Origin: JARROD01 sp037384225
GTDB taxonomy: Bacteria; Pseudomonadota; Gammaproteobacteria; Pseudomonadales; Cellvibrionaceae
Direction: 5' to 3'
NCBI GenBank assembly: GCA_037384225.1
Contig: JARROD010000270.1
Coordinates: forward strand, 1 to 5,294
Length of the DNA stretch: 5,294 nt
Shown: positions 1-5,272 of the stretch, in pieces
How positions within the stretch are numbered: position 1 is the first letter of the stretch
Layout: every line of letters begins with the position of its first letter
Program-made: the position numbers and the translations under genes
The notes under the pieces: generated by a model
Databases searched by the model: none
The model's input: only the letters and a program-made list of their open reading frames with translations
What the model was told of the DNA's origin: nothing

Positions 1-88
1 CCATCCCGCCTGGCGCCGTTGCGAAAACTTGACGTAGGCCCACTATGCCGGCGTTTTCGCAACGACACCAGACGGGCGCCTCGAAACC
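1..88. repeat. 88-bp direct repeat, left copy, with long internal inverted repeat
   Basis: This stretch recurs in the same orientation at 5185-5272 with one difference in 88 bases (T at 19, C at 5203). The left arm 5-28 pairs with 53-76 around a 24-nt loop. The inner 12 bp (17-28 with 53-64, CGTTGCGAAAAC against its complement) are perfect. The outer 12 pairs contain three C:A oppositions (16/65, 14/67, 9/72), each of which becomes a G-U wobble if the minus strand is transcribed. The true left boundary may lie outside the window. No reading frame in it looks like a real gene. It is probably an interspersed palindromic repeat or a small structured RNA element; which of these is inference. Confidence 0.85.
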
Positions 89-93
89 GAAAA

Positions 94-114
94 CCGGAAG
101 TTATTTCGTGCACG
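94..114 (+). repeat. 21-bp inverted repeat, left copy
   Basis: The 21 bases starting CCGGAAGTTATTTCG occur as an exact reverse complement at 5131-5151, about 5 kb away. The block lies five bases after the left 88-bp repeat, while its partner lies 33 bases before the right 88-bp repeat, so the pair sits just inside the direct repeats. Most of the block also forms the left arm of the hairpin at 100-140. Confidence 0.8.
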
Positions 115-140
115 TCCCTTAGGGACGCGCACGGAATAAC
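100..140. repeat. 19-bp-arm palindromic hairpin
   Basis: Bases 100-118 pair with 122-140 around a TTA loop. There are 17 Watson-Crick pairs, one T-G wobble (106/134) and one A:C mismatch (112/128). The core is CGTCCC-TTA-GGGACG. No T-run follows on the plus strand, so it is not a standard intrinsic terminator for plus-strand transcripts. Because the left half recurs inverted at the other end of the window, it is more likely a member of a dispersed palindromic repeat family, though it could still stop or stabilise transcripts. Confidence 0.7.
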
Positions 141-145
141 GTTAA

Positions 146-168
146 TGGTGCATAACACCAAAGTTTTT
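146..168 (+). terminator. weak terminator-like hairpin
   Basis: TGGTG at 146-150 pairs with CACCA at 156-160 around CATAA, followed by AAG and five T residues (164-168). The stem is only 5 bp, so this is a marginal intrinsic terminator. It could insulate the uxaC promoter from readthrough on the left, but it may also be chance. Confidence 0.25.
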
Positions 169-226
169 GGCCCGCCAGAGGCCGTCAAAGCGTCATTCAG
201 CCCTTTCCCTCTGATCTTATAAGTCA

Positions 227-246
227 AATTGACACCGGTGTCAATT
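227..246. promoter_or_regulatory. perfect 20-bp palindromic operator, probably for a LacI-type repressor
   Basis: The sequence from AATTGACACC to GGTGTCAATT is its own exact reverse complement over 20 bases, centred on a CG dinucleotide. Even-length palindromes with a central CG are typical of LacI-family operators. It covers the -35 box and the start of the spacer of the promoter at 229-257, so a bound protein would block RNA polymerase. I infer a repressor that responds to a uronate or a pathway intermediate. The regulator gene is not in the window, and a GntR-family protein cannot be excluded from the sequence alone. Confidence 0.85.
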
Positions 247-257
247 GCAGTTATGGT
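229..257 (+). promoter_or_regulatory. sigma-70 promoter of the uxaC operon
   Basis: TTGACA at 229-234 is a full consensus -35 box. TATGGT at 252-257 matches the -10 consensus at four of six positions, and the spacer is exactly 17 bp. Transcription would begin near 264, giving a leader of about 35 nt before the ATG at 299. The -35 lies inside the palindrome at 227-246. The good -35 with a modest -10 and an overlapping operator fits a repressible catabolic promoter. Confidence 0.7.
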
Positions 258-298
258 GCCCGCTGCCCATCATCCAAAGCCACGGAGACAGAGGTTTA

Positions 299-1729
299 AT
301 GTCGTCAAAACTCAGTCTGCACCCAGACAGGCTCTTTTCGTCCGCCCCCACAGAGCGAGCGATAGCGCGGCGCTTGTACAGTGAAATTAAAGACCTCCCC
401 ATTATCAGTCCGCACGGTCATACCGACCCCGGGTGGTTTGCCGACAACACCAATTTCGCAAACCCGGCGGAGATGTTTATCAAACCGGATCACTATGTCT
501 TTAGAATGTTATACAGCCTGGGTGTGCCCTTGCAGGCGCTGGGTATTGCGCGCCGCGACGTTTCTGTAGCAGAGCTTGATTCAAGCGCTGTTGATCCAAA
601 AGAGATATGGCGTCTGTTTGCTAAACACTATTACGCATTGCGCGCAACGCCTTCGGCCTATTGGCTTAACCATGTCTTCAGCGAAGTCTTCGGCATCGAC
701 ATCAAGCTCGATGAACGTTCGGCGGACTTTTACTACGAAACCATCGACCGGCAACTGCAGTCCGAGGCGTTTAAACCCCGGGCGCTGTTTGAGCGCTTCA
801 ACATAGAAGCGCTGGCCACGACTGAATCGCCACTGGACCCCCTCTGTCAGCACCAGGCGATTCACAACAGTGGCTGGGGTGGGCGGGTAATCACCACCTT
901 TCGGCCCGACCCGGTAATGGACCCGGAATACGAAGGCTTTACCGAAAACCTGTGCCAGCTCAGTGAATTAACGGGACTGGATTGCCATGACTACGACAAC
1001 TATATCGGGGCACTGAAACAGCGCCGCTGTTTTTTTAAACAAATGGGCGCTACTGCCACTGACCATGGACATCCCTCGGCGTTTACCGCCAATCTCGATC
1101 CTGGCGCGGCGCAAAATCTGTTTAAAAAAGCGGTGCAGCGGCAATGCACGGCGCAGGAGGCGGAACTGTTTCGCGGCCATATGCTAGTGGAGATGGCGGC
1201 CATGTCGCTGGAAGACGGTCTCGTCATGCAGATTCACCCGGGATCTTTTCGCAACCACAACCGCGATCTGTTTCAGCTTTTCGGCCGCGATAAAGGTGCC
1301 GACATACCTACCCGCACCGAATATGTGTCAGCGTTAAAGCCGCTGCTGGATCTATATGGCAATGAACCCGGTTTCACCGCCATAGTATTTACTTTGGATG
1401 AAAGCTCTTACAGTCGCGAACTCGCGCCTTTGGCCGGCCATTATCCGGCATTGAAAATCGGTCCGCCCTGGTGGTTTCACGACAGTGTGGAGGGGATGAA
1501 ACGTTTTCGCCGTGCTATCACTGAAACCGCGGGATTTTATAATCTGGTCGGATTTAATGACGATACCCGTGCATTCCTTTCGATTCCGGCTCGTCACGAC
1601 ATGGCCCGTAGAATGGATTGCGCTTTTCTCGCGGAACTGGTGGGCCAGCACCGCCTCGACGAAGATGAAGCGGCCGAGATTGCCGTCGACCTGACTTACC
1701 ATCTGGTGAAGCAGGCTTACAGGCTTTAA
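299..1729 (+). CDS. uxaC: glucuronate (uronate) isomerase UxaC
   Basis: This is the cytoplasmic isomerase that converts D-glucuronate to D-fructuronate and D-galacturonate to D-tagaturonate, the first step of hexuronate breakdown. From the ATG at 299 it has 476 residues, close to the usual length of about 470. It belongs to the amidohydrolase-like metal-dependent superfamily. Visible family motifs are LHPDRLF (7-13), the metal-site HGH in ISPHGHTDP (36-44), TTFRPDPVMDP (199-209), TDHGHP (254-259), QIHPGSFRNHN (311-321), GPPWWFHDS (388-396) and FNDDTRAFLS (419-428). I chose the ATG at 299 because AGAGG lies four bases upstream and the protein then starts as relatives do. A longer frame from TTG at 245 would begin inside the operator. 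It is the first gene of the operon, and uxuB starts 35 bases after its stop. Confidence 0.96.
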   Translation: MSSKLSLHPDRLFSSAPTERAIARRLYSEIKDLPIISPHGHTDPGWFADNTNFANPAEMFIKPDHYVFRMLYSLGVPLQALGIARRDVSVAELDSSAVDPKEIWRLFAKHYYALRATPSAYWLNHVFSEVFGIDIKLDERSADFYYETIDRQLQSEAFKPRALFERFNIEALATTESPLDPLCQHQAIHNSGWGGRVITTFRPDPVMDPEYEGFTENLCQLSELTGLDCHDYDNYIGALKQRRCFFKQMGATATDHGHPSAFTANLDPGAAQNLFKKAVQRQCTAQEAELFRGHMLVEMAAMSLEDGLVMQIHPGSFRNHNRDLFQLFGRDKGADIPTRTEYVSALKPLLDLYGNEPGFTAIVFTLDESSYSRELAPLAGHYPALKIGPPWWFHDSVEGMKRFRRAITETAGFYNLVGFNDDTRAFLSIPARHDMARRMDCAFLAELVGQHRLDEDEAAEIAVDLTYHLVKQAYRL

Positions 1730-1764
1730 CTCGTGCAAGTCCCTTAATTGAAGTGATTTGAACC

Positions 1765-3348
1765 ATGACAACTGACGTAATTGCAAACCGCTTAACGCAG
1801 GTCGCTCTGGATACGGTTCCGGAGACGGTGATAAAACCCAGCTACAATCGACAGGCCTTGCAGGTGGGAATTGTGCACCTGGGCATGGGTGCGTTTCACC
1901 GCGCCCACATGGCTGTTTACACAGACACACTGCTAAATCTGGAGGGGGGCGACTGGCGCATACTGGGGGTGTCGCTGCGCAGCCCCGCCGTCAGGGACCA
2001 GTTGCAACCCCAGCAGGGGCTCTATACCGTTGCCGAAATGCAGGGTGATACCCTGTCGCACAGAATTATCGGCGCTGTGGCCGACGTCCTGGTGGCGCCG
2101 GAAAATCCACAGACGGTGTTGGCGGCCATGGCCGCACCAGGGTGCCGAATCATATCGTTAACCATTACTGAAAAAGGCTATTGCCACGATCCCGCCAGCG
2201 GCGATTTAAATCTCGACAACGCCGGCATCCGCAGCGACCTGGAGTCCTGTGTGGCCGCGGCTTCCTCCACAGCGGTGGATGCCGCGCCGGCCACCGCCAT
2301 TGGCTATCTCGTCGAGGCGCTGCGACGCCGCCGGCAGGCGGGAATCGAGCCGGTAACTGTTTTGTGCTGCGATAACCTGCCTGAGAACGGTTCCACCTTG
2401 AAAAAGATTGTGCTCCAGTTCGCCGCTCAGTGCGACCCTTCACTGGCGGACTGGATCGCCGAGCGGGTGCCTTTTCCAAACACTATGGTGGACCGGATTG
2501 TACCGGCCACACTGGATGAGGACATTCAACGACTGAGTGCCGAATGCGGCTATCTCGACAAGGGCATGGTAAAAACCGAGGTTTTTACCCAGTGGGTGAT
2601 CGAAGATCGCTTTGCCGCCGGTAGGCCGGCCTGGGAGCGGGCCGGGGCCACCCTGGTGGAAGATGTGGCGCCGTTTGAGTTGGCGAAACTGCGGTTGTTA
2701 AACGGCGCCCATTCGTCGCTGGCGTATCTGGGATTTATCGCCGGTTACCCGTTTGTGCACCAGGTGATGGAAGACAACGATTTCTGCGTGTACCTGCGCG
2801 GCCTGATGCTCGACGAAATCGTGCCGACACTGAGCGCACCGCCGGGCATGGATCTGGTGCAGTATGTCGACAGTCTGCTGCAGCGTTTCTCTAACGCTTC
2901 GCTGCGACATAAAACCTACCAGATAGCGATGGACGGCTCGCAAAAACTACCGCAGCGACTGCTAGGCACAGTGAGAGACCGCCTGCAGCAGGGGGCGCCC
3001 ATCGAGCATCTGGCGTTGGCCGTTGCCGGCTGGGCGCGCTACGTACTCGGCTTCGACGCCCGCGGCGAGGTTATTGAGGTTCAGGATCCCCTGGTCGCGC
3101 GGTTGCAAGAGATTGGGGAGACACATTTTCACAACATCGACGACCTGGTTGAAAACTATTTGAATCTGAGGGAAATTTTCGACGCTGATTTAGCTGTTGA
3201 CGAGACGTTCAAAAACAGAGTGACCTATTGGCTGGCGCATATTCTTGCCAATGGTGTGCCTACCACCCTGCGGGTGTTTTTGACGGAAAAAGCCAGCCGG
3301 GCGGCCAACGTCGGGAACAGCGAATCGAAAACTGAGATAAATTTATGA
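1765..3348 (+). CDS. uxuB: D-mannonate oxidoreductase (fructuronate reductase), mannitol dehydrogenase family
   Basis: A cytoplasmic NAD-dependent polyol/aldonate dehydrogenase that interconverts D-fructuronate and D-mannonate, taking the product of UxaC. It is 527 residues long, somewhat longer than E. coli UxuB (about 486), with the extra length at both ends; the C-terminal tail (about 508-527) is polar. The N-terminal Rossmann domain carries VGIVHLGMGAFHRAH (34-48). CDNLPENG (202-209) and FPNTMVDRIVPAT (237-249) are family motifs. The catalytic K308, N313 and H316 in KLRLLNGAHS have the same spacing as Lys-Asn-His in Pseudomonas mannitol dehydrogenase. The ribosome site is weak (GAAG around 1750-1753). 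Its stop overlaps the thuA start by four bases. UxuB fits best because of its UxaC partner; a tagaturonate reductase or mannitol dehydrogenase is less likely. Confidence 0.92.
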   Translation: MTTDVIANRLTQVALDTVPETVIKPSYNRQALQVGIVHLGMGAFHRAHMAVYTDTLLNLEGGDWRILGVSLRSPAVRDQLQPQQGLYTVAEMQGDTLSHRIIGAVADVLVAPENPQTVLAAMAAPGCRIISLTITEKGYCHDPASGDLNLDNAGIRSDLESCVAAASSTAVDAAPATAIGYLVEALRRRRQAGIEPVTVLCCDNLPENGSTLKKIVLQFAAQCDPSLADWIAERVPFPNTMVDRIVPATLDEDIQRLSAECGYLDKGMVKTEVFTQWVIEDRFAAGRPAWERAGATLVEDVAPFELAKLRLLNGAHSSLAYLGFIAGYPFVHQVMEDNDFCVYLRGLMLDEIVPTLSAPPGMDLVQYVDSLLQRFSNASLRHKTYQIAMDGSQKLPQRLLGTVRDRLQQGAPIEHLALAVAGWARYVLGFDARGEVIEVQDPLVARLQEIGETHFHNIDDLVENYLNLREIFDADLAVDETFKNRVTYWLAHILANGVPTTLRVFLTEKASRAANVGNSESKTEINL

Positions 3349-4121
3349 GTCTAACTGTTACCGTCTGGAACGAGTGTCGCCACGAAAAAGAAGATGAAGA
3401 CGTTCAGCAGGTGTACCCGGAAACCATAGGTGGCTGTATCGTCGACAGGCTCGCGCCCTATGGGTTCAAACTGAACTTGAAAACCCTGGACGACCCCGAG
3501 CAGGGGATAACCGCTGCACAGCTTGAAAACACAGATGTGCTGGTCTGGTGGGGGCATCGTTACCACGGAGAAGTCGAGGACGGGAAAATCTCCCTGATTC
3601 AGCAGCGGGTTTTGCAGGGCATGGGGCTGATTGTGTTGCACTCCGGGCATCACTCAAAAATATTTCAGCGCCTGCTGGGTACTAACTGCAACCTGGCCTG
3701 GCGCGAAGTGGAGCAGGGCGAGCGGGAGCGGCTGTGGTGCGTAAAACCCGCGCACCCGATTGCGGCGGGCTTGCCGCCTTATATCGATATCCCCCAATCG
3801 GAAATGTACGGCGAGCCGTTCGATATTCCGGAACCGGATGAGCTGGTGTTTATGTCCTGGTATCAGGGGGGCGAAGTGTTGCGCAGCGGCTGTACTTTTC
3901 AGCGCGGACGCGGACGGATATTTTATTTCGGCCCTGGCCATGAAACCTTCCCCATATACCGCGACCCGCTCATAATACGGGTGTTGGCCAATGCGATTCA
4001 ATGGGCCAGGCAGCCCCACACCGACGGCTGGTGCCTGCAGAACTGGGGACGGCCGGAGCCGGCGGAGGTGGGTGCGCCGCGACAGACACGGTTTAAAAAA
4101 CCCAGAAAACGCAATAAATAA
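3345..4121 (+). CDS. thuA: ThuA-family protein (class I glutamine amidotransferase-like fold)
   Basis: A 258-residue protein matching the ThuA family along its whole length: VTVWNECRHEK (5-15), DVLVWWGHRYHGEV (64-77), VLHSGHHSKIF (97-107), HPIAAGLP (137-144), EMYGEPFDIP (153-162) and FYFGPGHETFPIYRDP (193-208). The many conserved His, Trp and Glu residues suggest a sugar-handling enzyme rather than an amidotransferase; I see no obvious nucleophilic elbow cysteine. ThuA was named for trehalose utilisation in rhizobia, where with ThuB it acts in 3-keto-glycoside metabolism. No signal peptide is seen, so it is probably cytoplasmic. It overlaps uxuB by ATGA with only a weak GAG upstream, implying translational coupling and a role in the same pathway. 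The tail from about 247 is strongly basic (RFKKPRKRNK). Family membership is secure; the reaction here is unknown. Confidence 0.88.
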   Translation: MSLTVTVWNECRHEKEDEDVQQVYPETIGGCIVDRLAPYGFKLNLKTLDDPEQGITAAQLENTDVLVWWGHRYHGEVEDGKISLIQQRVLQGMGLIVLHSGHHSKIFQRLLGTNCNLAWREVEQGERERLWCVKPAHPIAAGLPPYIDIPQSEMYGEPFDIPEPDELVFMSWYQGGEVLRSGCTFQRGRGRIFYFGPGHETFPIYRDPLIIRVLANAIQWARQPHTDGWCLQNWGRPEPAEVGAPRQTRFKKPRKRNK

Positions 4122-4238
4122 TCGCGCACCGCCTCTCCGGCATTGACTCTGTGCTGACTCACCGGTTACAAACGTCAAACTCGTGGTTCCTCTTTTCTGT
4201 GGGCGGGAATCAAAGCAAAAACCGTATTTGATCAAATT

Positions 4239-4270
4239 CCCCCTACCCCCATTGAAAAGGGGGTAGGGGA
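4239..4270. terminator. GC-rich hairpin between convergent genes, possible bidirectional terminator
   Basis: CCCCTACCCCC (4240-4250) pairs perfectly with GGGGGTAGGGG (4259-4269) over 11 bp around ATTGAAAA. It lies about 120 bases after the thuA stop and 14 bases beyond the stop of the minus-strand PEP-CTERM gene, so it can end both transcripts. No clean T-run follows on either side (the minus strand continues GGAATTTGATC). Similar C-run/G-run palindromes are scattered between genes in many Gammaproteobacteria, so it may equally be a dispersed repeat. The rest of 4122-4283 shows nothing I can name. Confidence 0.55.
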
Positions 4271-4283
4271 GGGCGGTGTAGAC

Positions 4284-4925
4284 TTACGTGGCGAGACGGC
4301 GACGCAGAACGCCAATGCCAAACAATCCAAGCGCTAGCAGCGCCATGGAGGCTGGCTCCGGTACGGCAGCGCTTTCATATTCCAGGCGAGCCAAAGAATA
4401 ATCGCTAAAACCATCATCCGCTGAATAAAGAATCAACGAGGTTATACCTGTGGCGCTAAAACCTGTTGCCCAGAAACCACCAGCAACACCATTATTTCCC
4501 GGCGTGGCTGTAAAACTGTTCTCAACACCTCCAGCTGCCATCAGCAAAGCTGTTTCTCCAGTGCCTTCACTGCCAAAAAGATCAAGCAGATCGACACCTA
4601 ACAAATTCACCGCGGAAGCAAAGGTTACAGTGATACTTTGAATGCCCCCTTCAGTGATTTCGTCATCGTAAATCCCAATCCCATCACCGGCACACGACAA
4701 ACCGTGAAAGGACTGACCGCTCAAACAGCCACTGTTGTCATTTGCATTGAATGACAGATAACCAACATTGGCACTAAGCGTGATATCTCCCTGCGTCGCG
4801 TTACTACCGGAAATGGCCGATTGCCAGTCACTGTCGGTAAAATCAATGAATGCAGCCTGACTGGCCACCGATACCCCCATAGCGACAACAGCAAGCGCCG
4901 TGCCTTTAAGAAACTTCGCAAACAT
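4284..4925 (-). CDS. secreted PEP-CTERM sorting domain protein
   Basis: A 213-residue exported protein with a clear signal peptide (K4, K7, hydrophobic 8-20, cleavage after the Ala of SQA near 24). Its C-terminal sorting tag is the motif VPEPAS (188-193), a hydrophobic segment (about 194-207) and RRR (208-210). This tag is recognised by an exosortase (EpsH/XrtA type), and such proteins usually go to the cell surface or extracellular matrix with an exopolysaccharide. The middle is rich in Gly, Ser, Thr and Asp, probably a beta-sandwich, with GDGIGIYDDEI (80-90) followed by strand-like ITVTF and VNLLGVDLLDLFG, a pattern I associate with this class. C67 and C78 could form a disulfide. The start at 4925 has AGG six bases upstream. 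No exosortase gene is in the window, and the specific function is unknown. It is convergent with thuA, so probably a separate unit. Confidence 0.9.
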   Translation of the reverse strand: MFAKFLKGTALAVVAMGVSVASQAAFIDFTDSDWQSAISGSNATQGDITLSANVGYLSFNANDNSGCLSGQSFHGLSCAGDGIGIYDDEITEGGIQSITVTFASAVNLLGVDLLDLFGSEGTGETALLMAAGGVENSFTATPGNNGVAGGFWATGFSATGITSLILYSADDGFSDYSLARLEYESAAVPEPASMALLALGLFGIGVLRRRLAT

Positions 4926-4978
4926 TTTTTTGCCTACTGTGTATATTAAAGAGAATTGTTAAAGATAGTTTATGCAAA

Positions 4979-5027
4979 GCACTACACCATAGCGGCAGTC
5001 CTTTGCTTAAAAAAATACTTGTAGTGC
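4979..5027. other. 7-bp inverted repeat upstream of the PEP-CTERM gene
   Basis: GCACTAC at 4979-4985 is matched by GTAGTGC at 5021-5027, 35 bases apart. A nested pair, GCAAAG (4974-4979) and CTTTGC (5001-5006), shares its left edge. The spacing is about that of operator half-sites on neighbouring helix turns, and the element lies 54-102 bases upstream of the PEP-CTERM start. It could be a regulator site, but the arms are short and chance is possible. Confidence 0.25.
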
Positions 5028-5130
5028 AACTGAACTTTACTACATCCAACACAGGACCAACACTGAATAGATCTACTACGACATGACAGATGTTATGAAG
5101 TGTGAATACAATAACAGTTGTTCTTAGGAC

Positions 5131-5151
5131 CGTGCACGAAATAACTTCCGG
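5131..5151 (-). repeat. 21-bp inverted repeat, right copy
   Basis: An exact reverse complement of 94-114. At the left end the same block is one arm of a nearly full palindrome (100-140). Here only this arm is well preserved, preceded by TTAGGAC, which resembles the palindrome centre; the expected opposite arm at about 5095-5125 is not recognisable. It looks like a half or decayed copy of the same palindromic element. Confidence 0.8.
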
Positions 5152-5178
5152 CCCTTTTATTAGTGATTAGAGAGGGCC
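5150..5178. terminator. hairpin left of the right 88-bp repeat
   Basis: GGCCCT (5150-5155) pairs with AGGGCC (5173-5178), extended inward by TTT/GAG with two T-G wobbles, around a loop at about 5159-5169. The loop-side T-run lies in the stem, not after it, so terminator function is uncertain. It resembles the hairpin at 5272-5294 on the other side of the 88-bp repeat. Confidence 0.35.
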
Positions 5179-5184
5179 TCCGAT

Positions 5185-5272
5185 CCATCCCGCCTGGCGC
5201 CGCTGCGAAAACTTGACGTAGGCCCACTATGCCGGCGTTTTCGCAACGACACCAGACGGGCGCCTCGAAACC
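5185..5272. repeat. 88-bp direct repeat, right copy
   Basis: The same orientation and sequence as 1-88 apart from C at 5203 in place of T. The changed base faces A at 5246 in the stem, so the pair goes from T-A to C:A on the plus strand, which on the minus strand is A-U to G-U. The hairpin is therefore kept only in a minus-strand transcript. The 88 bases after the left copy and those after this copy diverge at once (GAAAACC against CCTTTTT), which defines the right boundary of the repeat unit. Confidence 0.85.

Larger units (their letters stand above)
1..298. other. non-coding left flank and operon leader
   Basis: No convincing gene lies before 299. An open frame at 19-222 runs straight through the 88-bp repeat and the hairpin and ends in low-complexity residues, so I treat it as chance. 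The region holds, in order, the 88-bp repeat, the hairpin at 100-140, a weak terminator-like stem, and the operator and promoter of the uronate operon. I see nothing specific between about 169 and 226. Confidence 0.7.

Noticed and set aside
1..88. Integron attC site
   Set aside because: A long imperfect palindrome is present, but I could not find the paired RYYYAAC and GTTRRRY core sites, and the enclosed 5-kb unit with genes on both strands is unlike a gene cassette.
19..222. Open frame of 67 codons in the left flank
   Set aside because: It runs through the 88-bp repeat and the 100-140 hairpin, has no ribosome site and no recognisable protein features.
245..298. Upstream TTG start that would add 18 residues to UxaC
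   Set aside because: The TTG lies inside the operator and before the predicted transcription start; the ATG at 299 has AGAGG upstream and gives the family's normal N-terminus.
1352..1930. 192-codon minus-strand frame
   Set aside because: It lies antisense to well-identified uxaC and uxuB and has no family motif.
4154..4177. Second ACCGGT operator-like sequence after thuA (TGACTCACCGGTTACA)
   Set aside because: Only the central six bases are palindromic; the flanks do not match the operator at 227-246.
3654..4235. 193-codon minus-strand frame
   Set aside because: It is antisense to the ThuA-family gene; its residues are a shadow of the conserved plus-strand frame.
4974..4988. Sigma-54 promoter before the PEP-CTERM gene (minus strand TGG...TTTGC)
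   Set aside because: The GG and GC elements are separated by 11 bases; sigma-54 needs 10, and the rest of the -24 box does not match.
5083..5127. 14-codon open frame (ATG to TAG)
   Set aside because: No ribosome site, no recognisable peptide features, and within expected chance length.
1..5272. CRISPR or insertion sequence ends
   Set aside because: There are only two direct-repeat copies 5.2 kb apart, no spacers, and no transposase, integrase or cas gene between them.
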